Source: JAHIEZ01 sp964598275
Lineage (GTDB): Bacteria; Patescibacteriota; Microgenomatia; UBA12405
Direction of reading: 5' to 3'
Assembly (NCBI GenBank): GCA_964598275.1
Contig: CAZRAZ010000001.1
Span: 1-64,000 of the forward strand
Length of the DNA: 64,000 bases
Below the pieces are notes generated by a model. It worked only from the letters and a program-made list of their open reading frames with translations. It made no database searches and had not been told where the DNA came from. Position 1 is the first letter of the stretch; the number at the start of each line of letters is the position of its first letter. A program made the position numbers and the translations under genes. Below are positions 58,262 to 64,000 of the stretch, piece after piece.

Positions 58262-59926
58262 TTAGGGGAATTTTTTACCTTGTGTGGCTCCGAGATTTCT
58301 GAGACCTGCTTGAGCGGCGCCGGCAATTTTACCAACTTGGGGTGGGGTTACATTAACGCCGGGAATTTTGCTAATAATATTGGAAATTTTTGTTTGTCCG
58401 GTAGTTGCAGCCCATTTTAGAGTTTGGTCTCCTCCTTGCCAGGCGCCTTCTGAAACAAGACCTCCAATAGGTTTGATTGTTTCACCAATAGCGGTGCCCC
58501 ATGGAGATGGTTTGAGCATAAAAATGAATTCGGGGATCATTTTTGGTAGTTTTGATAGTAAAAAAACGGCGCCGAGACCGATGGCGGCGGCGGGAAGGCC
58601 ACCGCTTAAGCCGGTGACGAAGTTTACCAGATTGCCGTCGGGATTCATAATGGAGGGCATCCAGACAGAACCACCCCGAACCAGAGGATTGTTTTGGATA
58701 TTATCAATAATGACATTGACTAAAACTAAGAAGAGAAAAGAGATAGGAAAGACGGCTAGATGGGCAATAAGCTGGAAGAACCAGGTGCCAAAGCCGATTT
58801 TGGCTCCTGGAAAGGCGCCAAAACCAATTTCGAAAGGGGCAAGGATGATTTTTAGGAGGACGTTGAGATAAGCGACGATGAGACCAAAAAAATATTTTAG
58901 TTGCCAGATAAGAATGGCAAAAACGAGGATGAGTAACATGAGAACAAGGCCTGTTCCTCCACCGATGAATGCCCCTGAAATTTTTTCAGGAGAGAAAATA
59001 AATCCGATAACAGCGCCGATGATAGAACCCAGAGCGACAAGAGTGTTCATGGGCAGAGCTTTGTAGGATAAGTTATAAATGGCGCTTAAATGGGGAGAAG
59101 CTAGTTTGGAAAAGGTGAAATTGCCTGTTTCACGTTGATAATATCCAAAATAATCCCCTGTAAACAGGTTTTTATCGAAGCCGACACCTTGGACGGTGGT
59201 GTAGAGAAGGGCAAGGACCATGGTTTGGATAAGATTCATAAGATCGATTAAAAGGCCGGCGATGGCATAGGAAAAAGTGACGAGAATAAGACTGGTGATA
59301 ATTTTGGGGACGGCGTTTTGGATGGTAACAATGGTTTGGGGACCGGTTTTGACCCGGAACATGACCATGAGGCCAATGATGATGAAGAAAAATGAAAAAA
59401 GAATGTAAATGATATTTCTAAAGCCACGCCAGATTTTGATTAGAGGCTGAAGAGAGTCGTAGCCTTGACCGTATTGAGCATAGGCTGGTTTGCCCAAAAA
59501 ATCGTTTTTAATTTGAGCAAGGTATTGGACGCCGGAGGCAGGAAGAACGTAGGTTTGGGCGATAAGATTTTGGGTGGTGCCGAGAGCGCCACCGGGGAGA
59601 AAAGTATTATTGATTAGTTTGCCGGTATCGATGCTGGCTTGGACGTTATCAAGATATTGGGCTATTTCTTCACCGCCAACAAGCCGGGTGAGAATGCTCA
59701 TTTGAATGGTGTCGAAAAAAGAGTCACCCCAGTTTTCCATGGTTTTTTCTATTTTTTTGTTAAGCCAGCGGCGGATAAAATTTTCTTTGGCTTGGATGGG
59801 TTTAGTGACAAAGAAAGCGGCGCTTAGGGATAAAATGAAAATAAAAATCCAGAAAAGAGGTTTGATTTTGGGTAAGAGAGGAGTGTTTTTGCGGTTTAGT
59901 TTGGAGAAGAAGGATTTTGCTGACAT
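58262..59926 (-). CDS. VirB6/TrbL-like polytopic membrane protein
   Basis: The protein is 554 residues long from ATG 59926; five upstream codons overlap the -10 box and are rejected. After a helix (LFWIFIFILSLSAAFFVT) comes a soluble region with amphipathic segments, then six or so membrane helices: IIYILFSFFFIIIGLMVMFRVKTGPQTI, IITSLILVTFSYAIAGLLIDLMNLIQTM, LVALGSIIGAVIGFIF, GLVLMLLILVFAILIWQLKYFFGLIVAYLNVLLKIILAPFEI and LAVFPISFLFLVLVNVII. The pattern FxxKTGPQTIVTIQNAVPKII... ALLxDLMNLI is shared with CPR VirB6/TrbL proteins. It would form the inner-membrane channel served by VirB4. It heads the minus-strand block following the glycosidase and VirB2 genes. Confidence 0.75.
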   Translation of the reverse strand: MSAKSFFSKLNRKNTPLLPKIKPLFWIFIFILSLSAAFFVTKPIQAKENFIRRWLNKKIEKTMENWGDSFFDTIQMSILTRLVGGEEIAQYLDNVQASIDTGKLINNTFLPGGALGTTQNLIAQTYVLPASGVQYLAQIKNDFLGKPAYAQYGQGYDSLQPLIKIWRGFRNIIYILFSFFFIIIGLMVMFRVKTGPQTIVTIQNAVPKIITSLILVTFSYAIAGLLIDLMNLIQTMVLALLYTTVQGVGFDKNLFTGDYFGYYQRETGNFTFSKLASPHLSAIYNLSYKALPMNTLVALGSIIGAVIGFIFSPEKISGAFIGGGTGLVLMLLILVFAILIWQLKYFFGLIVAYLNVLLKIILAPFEIGFGAFPGAKIGFGTWFFQLIAHLAVFPISFLFLVLVNVIIDNIQNNPLVRGGSVWMPSIMNPDGNLVNFVTGLSGGLPAAAIGLGAVFLLSKLPKMIPEFIFMLKPSPWGTAIGETIKPIGGLVSEGAWQGGDQTLKWAATTGQTKISNIISKIPGVNVTPPQVGKIAGAAQAGLRNLGATQGKKFP

Positions 59927-59934
59927 GTGAGTTA

Positions 59935-59943
59935 ATTTTAGCA
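59935..59943 (-). promoter_or_regulatory. Extended -10 of the VirB6-like gene
   Basis: TGCTAAAAT on the minus strand ends 8 nt before ATG 59926. Confidence 0.6.
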
Positions 59944-59956
59944 TAAAGGATCAGGT

Positions 59957-62041
59957 TTAAAGGGAGCCGGTTTGCCAGTCGGCAGGTTGGAGCATTTTGG
60001 TGAAGGTCTCCTGTAAGTCATCGTTGCCGTAGTCGGGGAGACTGACTTTGCTGCCGGTGCCGGCAGAGTCTTTGTTTTTGATTTTTTCCTGTTCGTCGGC
60101 GGGAATAAAAAAAGAGAAAAAATCAGTCATGGTTTGGGTGCCTTTGGCTAGGCGGGGATCGTCAAGTTGTTCTAATTTTACTTTGGCAGTAAGGGTTTTT
60201 GGTTTGAGAAGATTGAGAATATCAGCCAATTTTTTGAAAAAGTTGAAAGTGACAGGATTGGTGGAATCTTTGGTTTCGTCCCGTTTAACGGTTTTGCAGA
60301 CCAGTTTGTTTTTTCCTTGTTCATCGCCGGGAATGGCCAGAGCGGCAAATTGGGTTTCGAAAACAATAGCGCCGTTGGGACGCATACGTTCAACTTGCTT
60401 TTCTTGGCCGTCATCGTTTTTGATAATAACTTTAGAATTAGCGGAACCGGCAGTGGTGAGGTTGAGATAAGGAAAGGCAAGGGAGTGACATTGGTGGCTG
60501 GTGTCGGCAAGATAAACAGGGGTGCAGGAATCGTAGGGTTTGCCACAGTTTAAGGTGCGGCAGGGGTTTTTTTGACCGGAACAGAACCAGGCGATTTGTT
60601 CGTTTAGGACATGGCCGGATCGGGCTTGGGAAATGAGATCATTTTTGATTTTGTTTTGGAGGTCGCTCGGAGTCATTTTGTAAGCGGAGCTGATGTAACC
60701 GACAGGATTGTAGGAACCAAAGTTTGTATCCAGTTGTTCCTGGCTGGCGAAGGGATTGGTAACGGGTTTGAGATAAACGGTAAGCCAGCGATAAAAGTTG
60801 CTGTAGTATCCTTTTAGGTCTTTGATTTCTTTGGCGATAGAGCTGACAGTGCGGGGAATATAATTGCCGTCGGCATCTTTGGAAAGATCAAAGCTTTCTT
60901 TGATGGTTTGGTCGAATTCGCAAACAGTGACGTATTGGCTGTCTTGGGCGGGGGGATAGTAGTCGGGGGTTTTATTGAGGGGATTTAGGGGTTCGGGTAA
61001 GGGGGCGGTGGCAGGAATGTGATCGTTAACAGTGACAGGAGGGAGAACGGCAGATTCGAGCTCACAACTGGGAATTTCGAGACAGAGGGTGGGGGCTTCG
61101 CCGATATAAAAGGCTTTGCCAAGACTGTTGGCTTGAGAGAGAGCCATGAGAGCACTTTGTCTTTCAGAATCGTTATAGAAATGGGCAGAGGTGAGAGTAA
61201 TGTTGGCGGCAGAGTTGCTTTTTTGGTAGTCACCGTTTTGAGGGCTATCGCCTAAAGTGGTGGATTGGCTGGCCATTTGGCCAATACTGACTTGGGCGGA
61301 GGGGTTGATGGACCTGATGGCAGAGGAAACAGCGGCAACCCATTGATTGTAGACAGGAGGGCAGGAGGTTTGACCGTCGCAGTGAGGTTCGTTGGCCAAT
61401 TCGTAGGCAAAAAGAGAGGGATGATGGCCAATGGTATTAACAACAGTCCGAACATGAGGGAGATAGAACTGTTTATAGCCGTCTTGGTACCAAGAAGTGG
61501 GATCAGAGTGAATAGAGGCAGGAAGAATGTCGCCACTGCTGTTGCTGTAATCGGCCAGGGCAATAATGACCTTGATGCCGTAATCGGCGGCGATATCAAG
61601 AAAGATTTTTAGTTTGGCGGGGTCGGCGCGGTCGGGTGTGCCCCAAATACGAACAACCGAGGCGCCGCAGGAAGAGGAAAGATAACCAAGATGGTCGCGG
61701 ATAGCAGCTTCGTCGTAGCGGGCCAGACTGTGAACATTAACGCCTAAAAATTTGCCGGAGAACTGATTTTTGAGCTCTGACATAGCTTGGCAGACGGGAC
61801 TGTCTTTGAAAAAGGAATAAGGATCGTTTTCGAGAGGATTTAATTTACGATTGCCGGAGTATTGCCATAAGAGATAGCCGGAAGCGCCGGCGTCGAAAAA
61901 CTGGCTGATTTGAGATTTAAGACTGTCGGTGCAAGTGGCGCCGGAGGGATTGTTGGTGGTTTCTGCGGCCAGGATTGCCGGGGGGGAAAAAATGAGGAAA
62001 AAAGATGAAAAGAAAAGGACCAGAAGTTGGATTGATTTCAC
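59957..62041 (-). CDS. Secreted GH5-like glycoside hydrolase
   Basis: The 694-residue protein starts with GTG 62041 and has a signal peptide (IQLLVLFFSSFFLIFSPPAILAA). The clan GH-A barrel is visible: VNVHSLARYDEAAIRDHL, ASVVRIWGTPD, KVIIALADYSN, then acid/base Glu218 in ELANEPH and nucleophile Glu315 in FYIGEAP. The expected last barrel strand after the nucleophile is not seen, but GYLLWQYSG (55-63) near the N-terminus looks like it, suggesting permutation. Residues about 345-694 are an additional Cys-containing region with no recognised domain. It probably cleaves beta-linked glycans outside the cell. It sits within the VirB2/VirB6 block. Confidence 0.75.
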   Translation of the reverse strand: MKSIQLLVLFFSSFFLIFSPPAILAAETTNNPSGATCTDSLKSQISQFFDAGASGYLLWQYSGNRKLNPLENDPYSFFKDSPVCQAMSELKNQFSGKFLGVNVHSLARYDEAAIRDHLGYLSSSCGASVVRIWGTPDRADPAKLKIFLDIAADYGIKVIIALADYSNSSGDILPASIHSDPTSWYQDGYKQFYLPHVRTVVNTIGHHPSLFAYELANEPHCDGQTSCPPVYNQWVAAVSSAIRSINPSAQVSIGQMASQSTTLGDSPQNGDYQKSNSAANITLTSAHFYNDSERQSALMALSQANSLGKAFYIGEAPTLCLEIPSCELESAVLPPVTVNDHIPATAPLPEPLNPLNKTPDYYPPAQDSQYVTVCEFDQTIKESFDLSKDADGNYIPRTVSSIAKEIKDLKGYYSNFYRWLTVYLKPVTNPFASQEQLDTNFGSYNPVGYISSAYKMTPSDLQNKIKNDLISQARSGHVLNEQIAWFCSGQKNPCRTLNCGKPYDSCTPVYLADTSHQCHSLAFPYLNLTTAGSANSKVIIKNDDGQEKQVERMRPNGAIVFETQFAALAIPGDEQGKNKLVCKTVKRDETKDSTNPVTFNFFKKLADILNLLKPKTLTAKVKLEQLDDPRLAKGTQTMTDFFSFFIPADEQEKIKNKDSAGTGSKVSLPDYGNDDLQETFTKMLQPADWQTGSL

Positions 62042-62047
62042 AAGCAG

Positions 62048-62053
62048 ATTATA
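62048..62053 (-). promoter_or_regulatory. -10 box of the glycosidase gene
   Basis: TATAAT on the minus strand ends 6 nt before GTG 62041, overlapping the end of the preceding gene's 3' region. Confidence 0.55.
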
Positions 62054-62056
62054 TCT

Positions 62057-62422
62057 TTATTTGAAGGGGATGACAAAGTCGAGAAGGTTGACGCCGGTAA
62101 AGTTGGTGAGGAATTTCAGGATAAGCCAAGAGACAATGATGCCGATTAGGCCTAAAAAGGAAGAACCAAGAGTGGAGGAGGCTTGGGCCAGTTTTTTTTC
62201 GTCGCCGCCCCCGAAGAGGTAGGAAAAAGCGCCGGAAAGAAATAAAAAAATAAAAACCAGACCGGCTAAAATAGTGATAACTTGAAGGACGTTGGCAAAA
62301 AGACATTCGAGACCTTGGATGGTGGCGACACCGTTGACAGCACAACGACCGCCATCGCTGGTGGTATGAGTTTCCCAATTTTCGATGACTTGGGCGTAGA
62401 CAGGAGAGGCTAATTTAAACAT
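62057..62422 (-). CDS. VirB2-like small membrane protein 1
   Basis: This 121-residue protein has a signal-like N-terminus, a segment with two Cys residues (GGRCAVNGVATIQGLECLF) and two membrane helices (VLQVITILAGLVFIFLFLSGAFSYLF and SSFLGLIGIIVSWLILKFLTNF) joined by the cytosolic loop GGGDEKKLAQASSTLG. The loop-helix layout is the VirB2/TrbC pilin pattern. It is the last of five tandem related genes and has its own -10 box. Confidence 0.75.
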   Translation of the reverse strand: MFKLASPVYAQVIENWETHTTSDGGRCAVNGVATIQGLECLFANVLQVITILAGLVFIFLFLSGAFSYLFGGGDEKKLAQASSTLGSSFLGLIGIIVSWLILKFLTNFTGVNLLDFVIPFK

Positions 62423-62427
62423 TGGTA

Positions 62428-62433
62428 ATTATA
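62428..62433 (-). promoter_or_regulatory. -10 box of VirB2-like gene 1
   Basis: TATAAT on the minus strand ends 5 nt before ATG 62422. Confidence 0.6.
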
Positions 62434-62454
62434 GTATAACAAGAGGGAAGAGGT

Positions 62455-62481
62455 AAAGAAAAACCCCGCCGGTTGGCGGGG
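62455..62481 (-). terminator. Rho-independent terminator after VirB2-like gene 2
   Basis: CCCCGCC (62464-62470), loop GGTT, and GGCGGGG (62475-62481). On the minus strand the stem is followed by TTTTTCTTT. It lies 26 bp beyond the stop of the 62508 gene and before the next promoter. Confidence 0.8.
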
Positions 62482-62507
62482 TTTGAGCTTTTGACGAAGG
62501 GTTTTAG

Positions 62508-62897
62508 TTACGGGGTGAAGAATGTTGGAATGGTGATGCCTTCAATAATTTTAATACCGAAGACAAGATCAATTAACTTCATAATGGCCCAGGCGGCAAA
62601 GACAATGGCCAGACCAATTAGAGCATTGGTAATTTGGGCACGAGCGGCGGCAACTGCTTTTTCTTCGCCTTGGGAGGTAACCCAACGGAGACCACCCCAG
62701 ACGAGCATAAAAAAGAAGATCAGAGCAACTACCAGCATTATTAGAGAGATGCTACCAGAAATTATACTGGGAATGGTTAATTTTTCCAGGTTGCCAAAGG
62801 TATCTGATCCGGTTTTTATGTTGATGACATTGCCAGCGGCGTAAACGGGGGCGATTAGGGCAAGATATTTTAATTTGTCGGTGATTTGTTTAATCAT
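62508..62897 (-). CDS. VirB2-like small membrane protein 2
   Basis: This 129-residue protein has a hydrophobic start, then two helices: LIMLVVALIFFFMLVWGGLRWVTSQG and ALIGLAIVFAAWAIMKLIDLVFGI, joined by the loop EEKAVAAARAQITN. The loop (GEEKAVAAARAQITNALIGL) is the strongest common feature of the tandem set. It ends at a clear terminator. Confidence 0.75.
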   Translation of the reverse strand: MIKQITDKLKYLALIAPVYAAGNVINIKTGSDTFGNLEKLTIPSIISGSISLIMLVVALIFFFMLVWGGLRWVTSQGEEKAVAAARAQITNALIGLAIVFAAWAIMKLIDLVFGIKIIEGITIPTFFTP

Positions 62898-62971
62898 GTT
62901 TGTTTGATTGAATTTTTAATGATTGATTTATTTTAACAGTAAATTTTGAGAAATACTAATAGGGGTATGTT

Positions 62972-63325
62972 TTAGAGTAGATTAGGCCAGGGGATTTGAA
63001 GCTGTCGAAGGCCTTCGAGGCCAAAGATGATACCGACAAATTTGAGAATGGCAAAGATAGCAAAAACGGTGAAGAGACCGATGAAAGCGTTTAGGAGTTC
63101 TTCCCGGGCGGATTCGAGTTTTTTGGGATCGCCACGAGAATCCATAAGGCGAAAGCCGGCCATAACAAAGTGCCAGACAAAATAAAGGACGCCAACGATC
63201 ATAAAAATGGTGACGACGGTGCTAAGAACGTTGTTAAAATATTCTTTTGGTTTGGTGACAGAGGTGTCGTCGGGTAAGACGGGGTTTTTGATAATGGCCT
63301 GGACGGGTTTGATTAGACTGATCAT
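62972..63325 (-). CDS. VirB2-like small membrane protein 3
   Basis: This 117-residue protein has two helices (VVTIFMIVGVLYFVWHFVMAGFRLM and ELLNAFIGLFTVFAIFAILKFVGIIFG) around the loop SRGDPKKLESAREELLNA. It lies 3 bp after the upstream gene and is probably co-transcribed with it. There is no signal peptide cleavage site as clear as in pilins. Confidence 0.75.
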   Translation of the reverse strand: MISLIKPVQAIIKNPVLPDDTSVTKPKEYFNNVLSTVVTIFMIVGVLYFVWHFVMAGFRLMDSRGDPKKLESAREELLNAFIGLFTVFAIFAILKFVGIIFGLEGLRQLQIPWPNLL

Positions 63326-63328
63326 ATT

Positions 63329-63685
63329 TTATAGTCCCATATTGGTAAACATTTGGTTGAGGTCGAAGATGTTGTCGAGACCAAGGAGGCTGGTAAGAAG
63401 AGATGCCAGACCCATGGCAATAACAATGACAGTCAGGCCGAGGATGCTTTGGGTTAGTTTTTTTCTGGATTCTTCCAGTTTGGCTTTGTCGCCTTCGGCG
63501 GCCATGTAGGAATAGCCGGCAAAGATGATGTGGAAGGTGAAATAGAGAACACCAAAAACAGTCAAAAGACCGATGATCATACTAATGGTTTTTTCAGTTT
63601 CGGTGGTGGCATTAGAACCAGGAGGAAGAGGTTTGAGGGGAAGAATTTGGTAGGTGATGCCGACGGCAAGAGTTCTAAGGTCCAT
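63329..63685 (-). CDS. VirB2-like small membrane protein 4
   Basis: The protein is 118 residues long from ATG 63685 (MDLRTLAVGITYQIL); longer readings upstream overlap the neighbouring gene in another frame. The helices are ISMIIGLLTVFGVLYFTFHIIFAGYSYM and LTQSILGLTVIVIAMGLASLLTSLLG, with the loop AAEGDKAKLEESRKKL. It overlaps the preceding gene by 11 bp. Confidence 0.72.
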   Translation of the reverse strand: MDLRTLAVGITYQILPLKPLPPGSNATTETEKTISMIIGLLTVFGVLYFTFHIIFAGYSYMAAEGDKAKLEESRKKLTQSILGLTVIVIAMGLASLLTSLLGLDNIFDLNQMFTNMGL

Positions 63686-64000
63686 AGATGACAGGATTAA
63701 TAGGATCGATACCGGTGAGGCGTTTGGCCAGACCGGCAAGGATAAAAGTAGAGGCGACAACAAGAAGACCAAGTAGACTTTGCCAGATTTTGGCCCAGGC
63801 AGCTTCCATTTTTTTGCTGTCGCCGTTGGCCGTGATAAAACCATAACCGGCCATGATAATTTGGACAATTAAAGCTAAACCGGCAATAACGGCAGCAAAT
63901 TTAATGAGATTACTAAAAAAAGTGAAAAGACCTTGACCTTTGGTGGGGGTTATATATTTGGTTATGCCTGGAGGGGGAGCGATGGTGCCGACAACGCCGG
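63675..64000 (-). CDS. VirB2-like small membrane protein 5 (5' end outside window)
   Basis: The frame is open from the right window edge and stops at 63675. The visible 107 residues include FSNLIKFAAVIAGLALIVQIIMAGYGFIT, the loop ANGDSKKMEAAWAKI and SLLGLLVVASTFILAGLAKRLTG, the same two-helix plan as its four downstream neighbours. The N-terminus is missing. It is probably the first or second gene of this transcription unit. Confidence 0.75.
   Translation of the reverse strand, partial: GVVGTIAPPPGITKYITPTKGQGLFTFFSNLIKFAAVIAGLALIVQIIMAGYGFITANGDSKKMEAAWAKIWQSLLGLLVVASTFILAGLAKRLTGIDPINPVIYGP

Noticed and set aside
1..64000. CRISPR arrays, tRNA, rRNA or tmRNA genes
   Set aside because: No regularly spaced direct repeats and no cloverleaf or TTCGAATC-type T-arm context were found by reading. 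The short tandem repeats are inside coding genes. A covariance-model search would be needed to exclude a divergent RNA.
1..64000. Recoded UGA as in Absconditabacteria/Gracilibacteria
   Set aside because: TGA terminates many genes here (pepF, csoR, rpmH, rnpA) with tight overlaps to the next start, so the code is standard.

Overview
The window looks like a chromosomal segment of a Candidate Phyla Radiation (Patescibacteria) bacterium, most likely Microgenomates-like. The evidence is: short intergenic gaps; standard stop codons with UGA used as stop; a PrgI/VirB4/VirB6/VirB2-type secretion gene set; DUF4012, RNHCP and PIN-domain genes; many small palindromic insertions inside reading frames; and almost no Shine-Dalgarno sequences, with -10 boxes instead lying 5-9 nt before start codons. 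The lineage call is inference from gene content; no rRNA gene is present. Two runs of 100 N (16228-16327 and 45904-46003) are scaffold gaps.

Layout. 1-6567: purine operon, with the 3' part of purN, a PurD-PurS-PurL fusion, purQ and purM. 6767-8496: nitroreductase, a possible CarD-like protein and a lipoprotein. 8551-12406: copper module (CsoR with operator, an HMA/UreH-like/cupredoxin membrane protein, CopA). 12418-16836: a frameshifted DUF2207-like gene, an alkD remnant, a large gene of foreign composition and an alkD crossing a gap. 16841-18116: two toxin-antitoxin pairs. 18152-22704: PepF, RecD/Dda-like helicase, Crp/Fnr regulator, MutM. 22740-25552: accessory stretch with orphan genes, gene fragments, a lipoprotein and an ABC membrane domain without an ATPase. 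25597-29347: thioredoxin reductase, GT4 glycosyltransferase, VapBC, 5'-3' exonuclease. 29405-36896: type IV secretion operon (PrgI, VirB4 N-domain, VirB4, a C39-peptidase-like membrane protein, small membrane proteins).

36897-42069 is the replication-origin region. dnaN and dnaA lie on the minus strand with three DnaA boxes between them; on the plus strand follow rpmH, rnpA, yidD, yidC and jag. 42081-47946 is a surface-polysaccharide and envelope block (Wzy-like ligase, Wzx-like flippase, epimerase, DUF4012). 48047-49097 holds an RNHCP protein and a second VapBC. 49268-53875 is ftsH interrupted by two related inteins, each with LAGLIDADG motifs and a helix-turn-helix. 53947-58257 holds a MITE-like element, a nucleoside-phosphorylase-like gene, an RRM protein and a large unknown. 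58262-64000 (minus) is a second secretion/pilus block: VirB6-like, a secreted GH5-like glycosidase and five tandem VirB2-like small membrane proteins, the last leaving the window.

How the parts fit. The two secretion blocks together supply an ATPase, an inner-membrane channel, pilin-like subunits and two candidate wall-active or glycan-active enzymes, a plausible minimal trans-envelope machine. The strongest leads are the double-intein FtsH, the dispersed in-frame palindromic elements, the widespread leaderless start architecture, and the tandem VirB2 array next to a glycosidase whose barrel looks permuted.
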